Notes under the pieces: generated by a model | Told to the model about the DNA's origin: nothing | What the model saw: only the letters and a program-made list of their open reading frames with translations | Databases searched by the model: none | In this document: piece by piece, positions 1 to 9,200 of the stretch | How the letters are laid out: each line of letters begins with the position of its first letter | How positions within the stretch are numbered: the stretch's first letter is position 1 | Program-made: the position numbers and the translations under genes | Assembly: GCA_000697455.1 (NCBI GenBank) | Contig: JNET01030761.1 | Span: 1 to 18,346 of the forward strand | Length of the DNA stretch: 18,346 bases | Direction: 5' to 3' | From: Basidiobolus heterosporus B8920 | Lineage: Eukaryota; Basidiobolomycota; Basidiobolomycetes; Basidiobolales; Basidiobolaceae

Positions 1-750
1 CAAACATAGAAACTGCCGAAGTGAATATAACTTGGCATCTAGTTATTCATATAAGCAACCCATAACGACTTTACTAATTTCTTATATTCACAGCTCACTT
101 GACGTTTACTTGGAAATTGTTGAAATTAGCATGACTAACCTCAGATTATTAAAGTATTAATGTAAACTTTACCCTCAGATGAGAGCAGTTTCTTCTAGTT
201 GCCCAAATTACTTCCAGTAGTTTCATTATTCCGTATATAAATATGTTTAATCCCGTTGAATTTGCAGCACTGAGTCTTTTGTTATTATTTTCTTGCAATA
301 ATCCGTCTTTTTACAGCAATACCATGTACTCTCCTTGGGTTCTTTTCCACCTTTGAAGAGTATAGAGTAAAAGTTATAAGTTTCAAAATATGCATTCTTG
401 TCAACATTTTCAACATCATTTATTCATATGTTAATCTTGAAATAACAAATGCTAGTAGACTTACGATAATGTCCGTTCAACTCGACTCTTATATTAATAA
501 ACATACTAAAACCAACGCAGTTACTAGCATATTCCCACCCTGGGTAAAATACACTCATTATGGAATTGAACGGCCAGAGCCTTTTTCTGTACTACGTGAA
601 TGAGGGCACTAATTGTAAATGCGCTACTGGCAGTGTGAGGCAATAGGGAAGTAACAAGTGACAGAATACCAACAATGGCATTTCCGAAATACCTTCTTCA
701 TTGGGAAGTGATCTACATAAATCATGAACCAACTTTTCACCTACGCAAGA
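1..750. other. AT-rich intergenic DNA, no gene recognised
   Basis: I find no open frame with recognisable protein character on either strand, and no RNA gene. Short open frames here and up to 857 have low-complexity, unconvincing composition. The right part (about 690-860) probably belongs to the promoter of the small secreted-protein gene: it holds an ATTGG at 700-704, a CCAAT at 768-772 and then the TATA box at 859-866. Confidence 0.6.
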
Positions 751-858
751 TGATTCCATCTATTCTTCCAATCATATACAAGTTTACTTGTCCTGGGTGC
801 TGTGTGTGCCTTGTCGCACTACAACCCTTCTTGCTTTCAGTCAGCCATCACCATTAGG

Positions 859-866
859 TATAAAAG
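859..866 (+). promoter_or_regulatory. TATA box of the small secreted-protein gene
   Basis: TATAAAAG matches the consensus fully. It lies 48 nt before the ATG at 914 but only 8 nt before the in-frame ATG at 875. Since transcription normally begins some 30 nt or more downstream of a TATA box, the box argues for 914 as the real start codon. A CCAAT at 768-772 lies about 90 nt further upstream. Confidence 0.6.
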
Positions 867-913
867 ACCATTGAGTGGTTTTGACCAAGACAGCATCTAC
901 CTCAAAGCCTGCA

Positions 914-1159
914 ATGTTTACTCGTACCATTATCCTTGCCGTTGCCTACTGTGGCCTAGCCCTTGGAGCTACCCAATTCTCCATTGAATGTGGATCCGCT
1001 GCCCAGAAGTGTGCAAGCTCTCTTTCTCTCGGCACCAGAAGCTGTTACACTTCCGGAACCACCGTCCAGTGCACAGATCAGAATGTGAAGTGCATGGCCC
1101 AAGGATGGATGAACTATACCAACTGCAAGTCGTGCTCTCTCATCCAGTGCCGCGATTAG
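914..1159 (+). CDS. Small secreted cysteine-rich protein (81 aa), unknown function
   Basis: An intron-less 81-residue protein that I do not recognise as a named family. Residues 1-19 form a classical signal peptide: a basic n-region (MFTRT), a hydrophobic core (IILAVAYCGLAL) and likely cleavage after Gly18 or Ala19. The mature part of about 62 residues carries eight cysteines with spacing C-x6-C-x10-C-x8-C-x6-C-x10-C-x2-C-x4-C, enough for four disulfides, and one N-glycosylation sequon (NYT, just before the sixth Cys). It ends three residues after the last Cys, at CRD-stop. The frame stays open upstream to an ATG at 875, which would add 13 residues before the signal peptide; the TATA box at 859-866 makes that start unlikely. 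A TATA box in front, signal peptide, even cysteines and a poly(A) signal behind make it a credible gene. It could be an effector-like, antimicrobial or cell-surface protein, but nothing in the sequence decides this. No functional link to the synthase 3.3 kb downstream is visible. Confidence 0.72.
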   Translation: MFTRTIILAVAYCGLALGATQFSIECGSAAQKCASSLSLGTRSCYTSGTTVQCTDQNVKCMAQGWMNYTNCKSCSLIQCRD

Positions 1160-1223
1160 TGGACTGGATAGAGGCTATGATAGTGAAATTCCAACTGTTT
1201 CAGTGAAAAAGCATCTTTTAAGG

Positions 1224-1229
1224 AATAAA
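1224..1229 (+). terminator. Polyadenylation signal of the small secreted-protein gene
   Basis: A perfect AATAAA 64 nt after the stop codon at 1157-1159, in an A-rich run followed by a T-rich stretch. Its position suits a short fungal 3' UTR. Confidence 0.5.
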
Positions 1230-1486
1230 AATATCCCGAATTTTTAAACTTATGCGGCAGTATGCTTGGGAAGTGATTTGCACGAGAGATAAATCTACTT
1301 GCAGGTAATGAGAACAGTAGAATTAATGAGGCATAGTCATGTTTTCTATGTTGCTGTTTACATCTGTTATGTATCTACTTTTATCTGCACCCTTTTCAAA
1401 ACAAAAATCAATATAATCTACATGTTTCTTGAAGCTTACCATCACTGGCATCTCTCATTCTATATATATTTGATACATGCAGCGAT

Positions 1487-1819
1487 TGCTGAGACTCGCA
1501 TGGCTTAGCACTCGATTATTTGCACAAGATCTTACCTATATTCTGCTTACTAAATAACTTCTCACTCTTGGGCGTTATTTCACTTACTTCTATCAACTTA
1601 TATGAGCCTATACAAATTGACTTTCTCAAACATGTCCAAATGATGCCAAATTTGTTCACCAATATCTGGAGCCATCTTTTGTGAACTTTCCATGTTTCTT
1701 TGCTCACTTATTAACAAAGTTAAATATCAATGCTTTATCTAATAGCCATATGGGTGGAAGCTATTTATCTTCTTGGCTCTCAAAATGGCTTCAAGTAGCT
1801 TCCAGAACTTCACAACAAT
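1487..1819 (-). repeat. Interspersed repeat, copy A (inverted)
   Basis: Read on the minus strand from 1819 to 1487, this matches the repeat seen directly at 1966-2301, 17311-17640 and 17835-18150. Landmarks in order: TTGTTGTGA...TTCTG at the start, CTTTGCTT-like and GAGCAAAG segments, CATTTGGACATGTTTGAGAA in the middle (at 1618-1640 on the plus strand as its complement), CCCAAGAGTGAGA, and GTGCTAAG near the end. Many substitutions and small indels separate it from the other copies, so it is old. No coding capacity, terminal inverted repeat or target-site duplication could be made out. Edges are approximate. Confidence 0.6.
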
Positions 1820-1965
1820 TGTTGTTATAGAGTTTAATTCAAACAGATGAAAGTAACTGTTGTCTTTCCCTCTTCTTAAGCTGTAATATAGCTTCAGGGG
1901 AATCATGTAGCACTACTATATCATTCAAGACAACATTCCAGAGTTCTCTTTCATCAAACATAATA

Positions 1966-2301
1966 TTGTAGTGTGATTCTGGGAGTTATTGGAAGTGATT
2001 TGAAGGATTAGAGGAATTTGTGATTTTCACTTATAGGTTCATTGAATGCAAAGTTGACTTTTATACTTTTGTCAAGAAGTATGCAAGGCAATGTGTAAAG
2101 ATATGGTTCCAGAAACATGTGTGCAAAATTTGGGGTCATTTGGGAATATTTTCAAAAGTCAAGTATTCTGGGGGCTTCCAAGTTAGTGCCAGTATTCTAA
2201 ATAGAGCCCAAGTGTGAATTTTGGGTGAGAGGAAATTGAACAGTGTAATGAGAATAAGATCAAGTATGAATAATTAGGTGCTAAATTATGTGAATTTCAA
2301 C
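1966..2301 (+). repeat. Interspersed repeat, copy B
   Basis: Same family as copies A, C and D. Shared landmarks include GTGTGATTCTG at 1971, TTATTGGAAGTGATTTG at 1987, TTTTCACTTATAG at 2024, AAAGTTGACTTTTA, AAAATTTGGGGTCATTTGGG around 2126, CCCAAGTGTGAATTTTGGGT near 2208, and GTATGAATAATTAGGTGCTA near 2264. A 65-codon open frame lies inside but is not shared by the other copies, so I do not call it a gene. It faces copy A head to head across a spacer of about 145 bp. It resembles no transposon family I know, and is most simply a short non-autonomous element or a fragment of a larger unknown one. Confidence 0.7.
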
Positions 2302-2547
2302 AGATATACCCAGTGTATTTCCAAAGGACATAGTTTCTCCGTCAAAGCTATGCAGTCCTGAGCATTGTGCTGGTAGAACCAGTATTGCGTATTTTTTATG
2401 GGATAGCAACATGAATCAAGGTCTGTGGAAGCAAAATTAGGGACACTAGAAATCACCATAGATACTGAGAAGTTGTTGTATATACGAGTAATATTATATT
2501 GTACTAAGGAAGGTATATGCAGTTCTGCTGAAAGTAAAAATAGTGAT

Positions 2548-2725
2548 ATTGGAAGTGACTTCGACCTTAGGAAGTTGTTGTCCTTTTACTTGATACATTA
2601 TTGTGACAAAAAAGGTATTTGTACCTTTTGTTAGAACTAAATAAAGAAGCTATTATGTACTATTCTAGAGTATATATACTTAATTATATGAATACTTAGG
2701 TGCTAAGTCAACAAATTTCAATACT
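2548..2725 (+). repeat. Degenerate, shortened copy of the same interspersed repeat
   Basis: The left end (TATTGGAAGTGACTTC...TTAGGAAGTTGTTG, followed by a TTTTACTTGATACATTA segment) resembles the first 60 bp of the family. The right end (ATGAATACTTAGGTGCTAAGT...AATTTCAATA) resembles its last 40 bp. The middle is shorter than in the complete copies, as if internally deleted. A third fragment resembling only the right end (CAAGTACTTAGGTTCTAGG...CTCAACA) lies at about 2850-2890. These are by-eye matches and weaker than copies A-D. Confidence 0.35.
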
Positions 2726-4070
2726 GTTAGGCTTATGCTGTGGCACTATTTAGTCCAGGAAAATCTTTTAATTAATTCCAGGGGACATTAAGTATTTTCC
2801 AGTTGTTGATTCTTTCATTAATGCAGAGTGCAACTTATGTGACTGATTACGCAAGTACTTAGGTTCTAGGCTATTTTATCTCAACAAAAATAACAGAATT
2901 TAAAAGACTATTCTTACGCTATATTCACTTCACTTTTCCCCATACGTAATAAGTTCACTAACTGTACTTAGTACTTTCATAACATAGAGTACATACACTA
3001 CTGAGCTTTCTCAAGTGTATTATCTTCAGAGGAGCAACATAATTTACTGGTACTTAGTAAAGTTTATGAAGTACAAACAATGGCAGTAAAAGACTTTGAC
3101 TCTAACAAGGTGACTGTTCCTACACCATAATTTTGGTAAGAGGAGTATATCTTTATGAGTAATTGGGAATTATGTCATGCCAGGAATGAATTACATCTTG
3201 AAGAAGCCGTTGAGTTCTTTGATTGTCTCAGGAGTATCTGAATTCCTAATAAAACCTGGGTGTATATTTATAGAGAGTGAGAGTTCATATTTAGATTAAG
3301 AATGGAATCTAGATAGCTATTTAAGAGTGCTAAATGTCAACAACTATATGATGCAATCAACGAGACTCCAAATCTATGGTTCAAATTTATATGCTTTGCT
3401 TTCTTGACAAATTTATAATCTGCAACTATAAATCCATTGAAATATAAACAGTTTAACAGTCAACTATCTAAATGTAACTTATATTACCGCCAAAGTACAC
3501 TCATAATGCTAGGTTTTCTACCAAAAGTATCAATACCTGAGAATGATTTGGGTATTACTAGAATTATCTCAAACTATCAGATCCAGCTAAGGATTGAAAA
3601 TGGCGTAGTAAACCGCACCATCTTTCAGTATTCCCAAGAAACCTAAATGGTAATTCCGAGTCTGTGTGGTCATTACTAGAACTACCTGTACCTTTTCCAG
3701 TATCTTGCTCTACTAGTTCCAATAGCCGAGACCAGAAATAAGGTGAGCTGATACTTATTTCAAGTATAATATTACTCAAAGTCGTCGGTGCAGTGATAAG
3801 CTTCTTAGCCAATAACAATGTTAAATAAAGTTCAAGAAAACGAAACGATACTCATCTAGTCCCAGACCGTAAAAGAACAACTGATGTGTAGATAAAACTG
3901 CGTTCGTTACACAGTCACTTATATTTGCTCCGCGATCTTGGATGGCGCTTTATTTGTTTACTTTGCATTATGACACAGCATACGTTGTATGACGAGAATC
4001 TATCTTATCACACTTCTCTGGCGACAGGCTCTCTCTGACCTTTTTCCATATTTGGATGAATTCTATCACC
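2726..4070. other. AT-rich intergenic DNA, no convincing gene
   Basis: Apart from the repeat fragment near 2850-2890 I recognise nothing here. Short open frames on both strands (for example minus 3564-3818 and minus 3968-4153) match no family I know. From about 3800 onward base composition becomes less AT-rich, probably the start of the synthase upstream region. Confidence 0.5.
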
Positions 4071-4074
4071 CGAG

Positions 4075-4140
4075 CCAATTTAAAACTTCCGATTGGTGAA
4101 GATTGGTCACGTTCAATCTGGACATCAACTGTATGCCAAT
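4075..4140. promoter_or_regulatory. CCAAT-box cluster upstream of the fatty acid synthase
   Basis: Four CCAAT pentamers occur within 66 bp: CCAAT at 4075-4079 and 4136-4140 on the plus strand, ATTGG at 4092-4096 and 4102-4106 (CCAAT on the minus strand). The two inner ones are part of a repeated GATTGGT spaced exactly 10 bp apart. CCAAT is the known target of the heterotrimeric HAP/NF-Y activator in fungi; binding here is inference. The cluster lies about 360-430 bp before the synthase start codon. Confidence 0.35.
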
Positions 4141-4428
4141 CAACATTAACCATCTGTACATTTCTACGTGTTTACTATTTGGGAAGGGCTAAGGGGAACA
4201 ACATTGGGCATTTGCGATCTTCCCTTATCTGATCCTCCAAGATTCGCTCTGGCCTTGATTTGTTACTGTCTTGTTAGCAGACCCTAGACCAGGTTTTTTG
4301 GCACATTAAAATTTGGCGTCTTTTCACTGGCTACCAAATGCTTGTCAAGCAACTGCTATATTTGGTTAGTAAGTTAATTCGATATTACGAAGTGCTGATT
4401 ATGCTCGTCGAAGTCTGGACGAGTTCAC

Positions 4429-4434
4429 TATATA
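4429..4434 (+). promoter_or_regulatory. TATA-like element of the fatty acid synthase gene
   Basis: TATATA inside CACTATATATTGC, 67 nt before the start codon. The sequence between it and the ATG is pyrimidine-rich, as is common at fungal transcription starts. Confidence 0.4.
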
Positions 4435-4501
4435 TTGCTTCATCCGCACTTCGTTTACACCATCATTCCAGCATTCTACATCTTAATAGCTGCCTTTCAT
4501 A

Positions 4502-6220
4502 ATGGTTGTTGCAAAAGCTCCTGAGAACGCCTCCCGTGTGCTATTTGTACAGAGAGTTATTCCCGAATCTTCAGACTCCTTCAGCGTCTCCATCAACTTT
4601 GCTGACTCCTTCTATACTCTCGCCGAACGTCTGGTTCACGACTTCGCCTTGGTTCCGTTAGATACTAAAGCTTTTGACACTTCCGACCCATTGCAAAAAG
4701 CCGTCTGGATATACCTCATTTTCATAAAATTTGTACTCTCCACTTCCGAGCCAGATTCCCGCGTTTTCGCCTCAAAACTCTTTGCTGACTTCTGCGCACG
4801 TTTCCTCCAGCAAAATGAAATCCATTTTACTACTCGTACATACGATCGTGAAATCAGAAAATCCATTCTGAGAACCTTCTTCCAGTTACTCAGCCATTTT
4901 GAGGAAAATGATTGCCTGGCTCCAGCTACTCCATTACCCGAATGTCCTGCTATCTTTAGCGCAGCAAAGTCAGGCACCACTTCTCCATTTGCAATCTTCG
5001 GAGGTCAAGGAAATGTGGGATCCTTTAAAGAGCTCCAAGAAATCTGGGAATGCTACAGGGAGCTGGTTTCCCCTTTCATCTCGGAAATCTCGGTATGTTT
5101 GGACGTGCTATCGAAGAATGCATCCGTTTGCAGATTGTTCCCTCACGGCTTCAACGTCTTGTCTTGGCTTGAGCGCCCGGAGGTCGAGAAACCTGATAAT
5201 TCATTCCTTGAAACCGCTCCAGTCACCTTCCCCATGATCGGCCTCGTGCAATTGACACACTATCATATCCTCTACAGAGCATTTAGGAAAACTCCCGGCT
5301 GGTTGAGACAACAATTTAATACAGGTATGTTGAATTTGAGTATGGTTTATTGATAAAAGATAGACTCTTATGGGTATTTTACCAGGTGTCACTGGACATT
5401 CTCAGGGCATTGTCTCAGCTGTAGCTATTGCATCCTCAGAAACCGAAGATGACTTTATTAACAACTCAAAAAAGGCTATCTGTCTTCTTTTCTGGATTGG
5501 TGCCAGATCCCAACAAGCTTACCCCGTTACCCCAATTCCAGCGAAGATTCTTCAAGAATGCACCTCACAGAACCTCGATGTGCCCACATGCATGCTTAGC
5601 ATCAACGGATTGACCTTACCTGAAGTAGAAAAGCATGTTAACACTTTTAATTTATGCCTGAGTAAGGCAGATGACGACAGACGTATAACGATTTCTCTCG
5701 TCAACGGTGTAAAACTTATTGCCTGTACCGGTGCTCCAGAGAGTCTTTGGAATTTCAATCTTTCCCTCAATAAGATGAAAGCCAATCCAGAGAAGAAAGA
5801 AACAAAGATCCCATTCTCCAAGCGTTTAAAGAACTTTACTACAAGGTTTGGAAATAGTGTGATTAAGAAATAGATAATGGTCTCATTTCTTCTACTAGGT
5901 TCATGCCCGTCACCATCCCAGCTCATAATGAGCTACTCCGTTCAGCAGCCTTCGCCATTGCAAGAGATGCTGAATTATCTAACATCTCCTTTAAAAGAGA
6001 AGACATTACCATCCCTGTATTTTCTATTGATACTGGTGCTAACATGCAAGAGTCTGATGAGATCACAAAGTACCTCATTGAGCAAGTTTGCATTAATCGC
6101 GTTCATTGGCAAAAGGCTACAAACGTTGATGGGATCACTCATATCGTGGACTTTGGCCCTGGTGGTGTCAGCGGTGCCGGAATATTGACTCACAGAAACA
6201 AAGAAGGCAGCGGTGTCCTG
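4502..6220 (+). other. Domain: acetyltransferase (AT) of the synthase
   Basis: About residues 1-535. It loads the acetyl primer from acetyl-CoA. FGGQGN (residues 166-171) is the oxyanion-side loop of the malonyl/acetyl transferase fold; GHSQG (278-282) holds nucleophile Ser280 and straddles the exon 1/2 region; the partner His437 is in [11 protein letters not shown], where most relatives I recall have PFHS. The domain is spread over exons 1-3. Confidence 0.85.
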
Positions 6221-9200
6221 GTTTGTATAAATCCAAATTATTTCAAAAATCATTTTTCTAATTCTTTCAATAGGTTTTGCTTGCCGGTCTGCTCGTCAGT
6301 ACCAACGCAGACCTCAAATGTAAAGCTGCCGTTTTTAACACCTCGCTCGAACGCGTACGAACCGGTGTCAATTGGGCCAAAGAATTTGGCCCAAAGCTTG
6401 TTCGTACTGGCGATGGGGAAATAAGACTCGATACTAAATACTCTCGCCTCACCGGAAAACCACCGTTGCTGGTTGGTGGTATGACACCTACCACTGCTAA
6501 TGCACAGTTTGTTAGTGGTGTTACCAATGCGGGGTATAACGTGGAGGTTGGATGTGGGGCATTGTATAGCCCAAAGGTAAATAACTCCTTCATTTTACCC
6601 CTTTTCTTTCTGATTTTAATTTGTTTTAAGGTCCTTCATGATTGCATTACATCCATTCAAGAGTCCGTCTCTTCAGGAGAAGGGATTATCTGTAACATGG
6701 TGTTTATCAACCAATTTCTTTGGTCATTCCAATTCCCAGGAATCCTGAACATGAGAAAGAGAGAAGGAATTAGAATATCTGGTGTCTGTGTTGCAGCCGG
6801 TGTCCCAACCATTGAGTACGCTAACAAAATGTGCGCCGAATTACAAGAAAGCGGAATCGAACATGTATCGTTCAAACCAGATAGTGAAGACAGTATTCGT
6901 CAGGTAAGAGATATTTCCTTCCTTCACGAAGCATGAAGCTAATTATATTTATTAGGTCTGCCTCATTGCTGCACAAAACCCAACTATGCCAATCATCTTG
7001 CAATGGACTGGAGGCCGCTCTGGGGGCCATCACTCTTATGAAGATGTTCACGCACCTATCCTGGAGACTTATGGTTATATTAGGAGCCAGCCGAATATTG
7101 TTCTTATTATTGGCTCTGGATTCGGAGATGCTGAAGGCACTCTTCCTTATATCACTGGTGATTGGAGTAAGAAATTTGGTTATGCTCCGATGCCATTTGA
7201 CGGTATTCTTTTTGGAACAAGAATGTGTGTTGCCAAGGAAGCAAAAACAAGTGACAAGATCAAGGATTTGATTGTGAAAACTCCAGGTAAGGCAAAAAAA
7301 CGAAAATTTGTTGAACATCTCTTAATATCTTCCTAGGAATTGAACGTGATGAAGACTGGGAAAAAACTTACCAAGGCCCGGTCGGTGGTATTGTTACTGT
7401 CGAATCAGAATATGGTGAGCCAATCCACAACATTGCCACTCGTGGTGTCCTCTTTTGGAAGGAGATGGACGACACTATCTTCTCCATCTCTAATCTGGAT
7501 AAGCGACTTGAAGTCATTCGTTCAAAGCGGGAATACATCATCCGTCGTCTCAACGAAGATTTCCAAAAAGTATGGTTTGGAAAGAAGGAAGATGGTCGTA
7601 ATAATGTGGATTTAGAAGAAATGACCTACAGTGAAGTTCTCAATCGCCTTGTGGAGCTCGTTTTTGTCGTCAAAAGGAGAGAATGGCTTGATATGTCACA
7701 TAAAAACACCGTTGGTGACTTCATCACTCGTATCGAAGAACGTTTTGCAGGAAATACTCAGCTGGAGGAGCCTTTCCTCAAGAGCTACGACGATCTTAAC
7801 GTCGAGGATCCCTTCCAGCTGACATCTCAGCTTTTTGCGAGATACCCACAGGCCAAGTCTCAGTTGCTTACCAGTGAGGACATCCAATACTTTGTTGGCC
7901 TCTGCCGTCGAAAGGATAAAAAACCACCACCATTTGTTGCCGTTCTTGACAAGGAGCTTCATGTATGGTTCAAGCGAGACAGTCTATGGCAAGCGGAAGA
8001 TATAGAAGCTGTTCCAGGAGAAGACCCTGATCGCGTCGTCGTGCTTCAAGGTCCAGTTGCTGTACGTTATTCCAAGATCGCAAACCAACCTGTGAAAGAG
8101 ATTCTGGACGAAATTGCTATTGCTCATGTAAAGAGCATTCAAGAACGCTTCTACGCCAACACCGAAATACCATATGAAGAGTATTTAGGTGGAGCACCAA
8201 TTAGACATGTCACTCTCCCAAGTAGTGTCAAGGCTAGAATATGTGATTCTGATCGTACAGTCACTTATGAACTTGGAAGTCACACCGATTCCCTCCCAAA
8301 TGCTAGCGAATGGATCGAGTTCTTGGCTGGGCCAAATTATGGCTGGTTCCGTGCTCTTCTGACATCACCTAATATTGTTCGCGGGAATCAGATAGACATC
8401 AACACTTTTCCACGTGTGTTCAGACCGCGTACAGACCAAAGATTCGTTGTACGTTATGACGAAAAGAATATCATCGACTCTGTTGATGTCTATGGCTGGG
8501 CGCGTTGCAGTGACAGAGCAAGTCTAGAGGTCCGTTTCAATGCTCAGAGTAAAATGATCAGTATTCTTCTCCGTGAGGGTGGAAACTTTGGAATTGAAGA
8601 GCTTTCTTTGAAATTCCAGTACATGCCAGAACGTGGTTGTGCACCTATACATGAAGTTATGGAAACTAGAAATAAGTCTATTAAAGACTTCTTCTATGCT
8701 CTCTGGTTTGGAAACAACGAATTAATCGATAATACCTTAAATAGCATTTACAAGAGCACCAGAGTCATCACACAGGATCATCTGGAATTCTTTGCGGATA
8801 TCGTGAGATACTCTTCGAGAAATACACAAAAAGGCATTGCCTTTACTGACTTTGCCATTGTCACATCATGGGAATCGGTTTTCAAGACAATATTCGCACA
8901 AGAGTTTGACACTGATATTACAAGACTTGTGCACATGCGCAACGGATTTGAGATTCTTGACAATAAGAATCCAATGAAAGTTGGCGACACAATTTACACT
9001 GAATCAACCATCTCTGCTGTTATAAACCTGGAAAGCGGAAAAATGATTGAGGTGAGCGGACATGTTTATCGTGAAGGGAAGGAAATTATGCGCGTGAAGA
9101 GCCAATTCCTGTGCCGTGGTAAGTTTGATGATTACCATCTTACTTTCTGTAAGCGAGACGAACCAATTACTCGAGTTACTATTGAGTCGGAAAGTGATGC

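Noticed and set aside
701-760. TTGGGAAGTGAT segments at 701 and 1266 as further repeat copies
   Set aside because: Only about a dozen bases agree with the family before similarity fades; not enough to call.
675-857. A 60-codon plus-strand open frame before the secreted-protein gene
   Set aside because: It runs through CCAAT at 768-772 and ends at the TATA box of the next gene, and its composition shows no protein family character.
875-913. ATG at 875 as the start of the secreted protein
   Set aside because: It lies 8 nt after the TATA box, probably before the transcription start, and would bury the signal peptide behind 13 polar residues. The ATG at 914 gives a textbook signal peptide.
1299-1508. 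A 69-codon open frame rich in aromatic and hydrophobic residues
   Set aside because: Its end runs into repeat copy A and no promoter or family match is visible; best explained by T-rich sequence.
2036-2049. GGTTCATTGAATGC as a polymerase III B box, which would make the repeat a tRNA-derived SINE
   Set aside because: The match to the B-box consensus is poor and is not kept in copies C and D; no A box at suitable spacing.
2020-2217. A 65-codon open frame inside repeat copy B
   Set aside because: The other copies of the repeat do not keep the frame open, so it is not a conserved coding part of the element.
4636-4980. Antisense open frames opposite the synthase exons, such as this 114-codon one
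   Set aside because: They are shadows of the well-supported plus-strand coding sequence and show no independent features.
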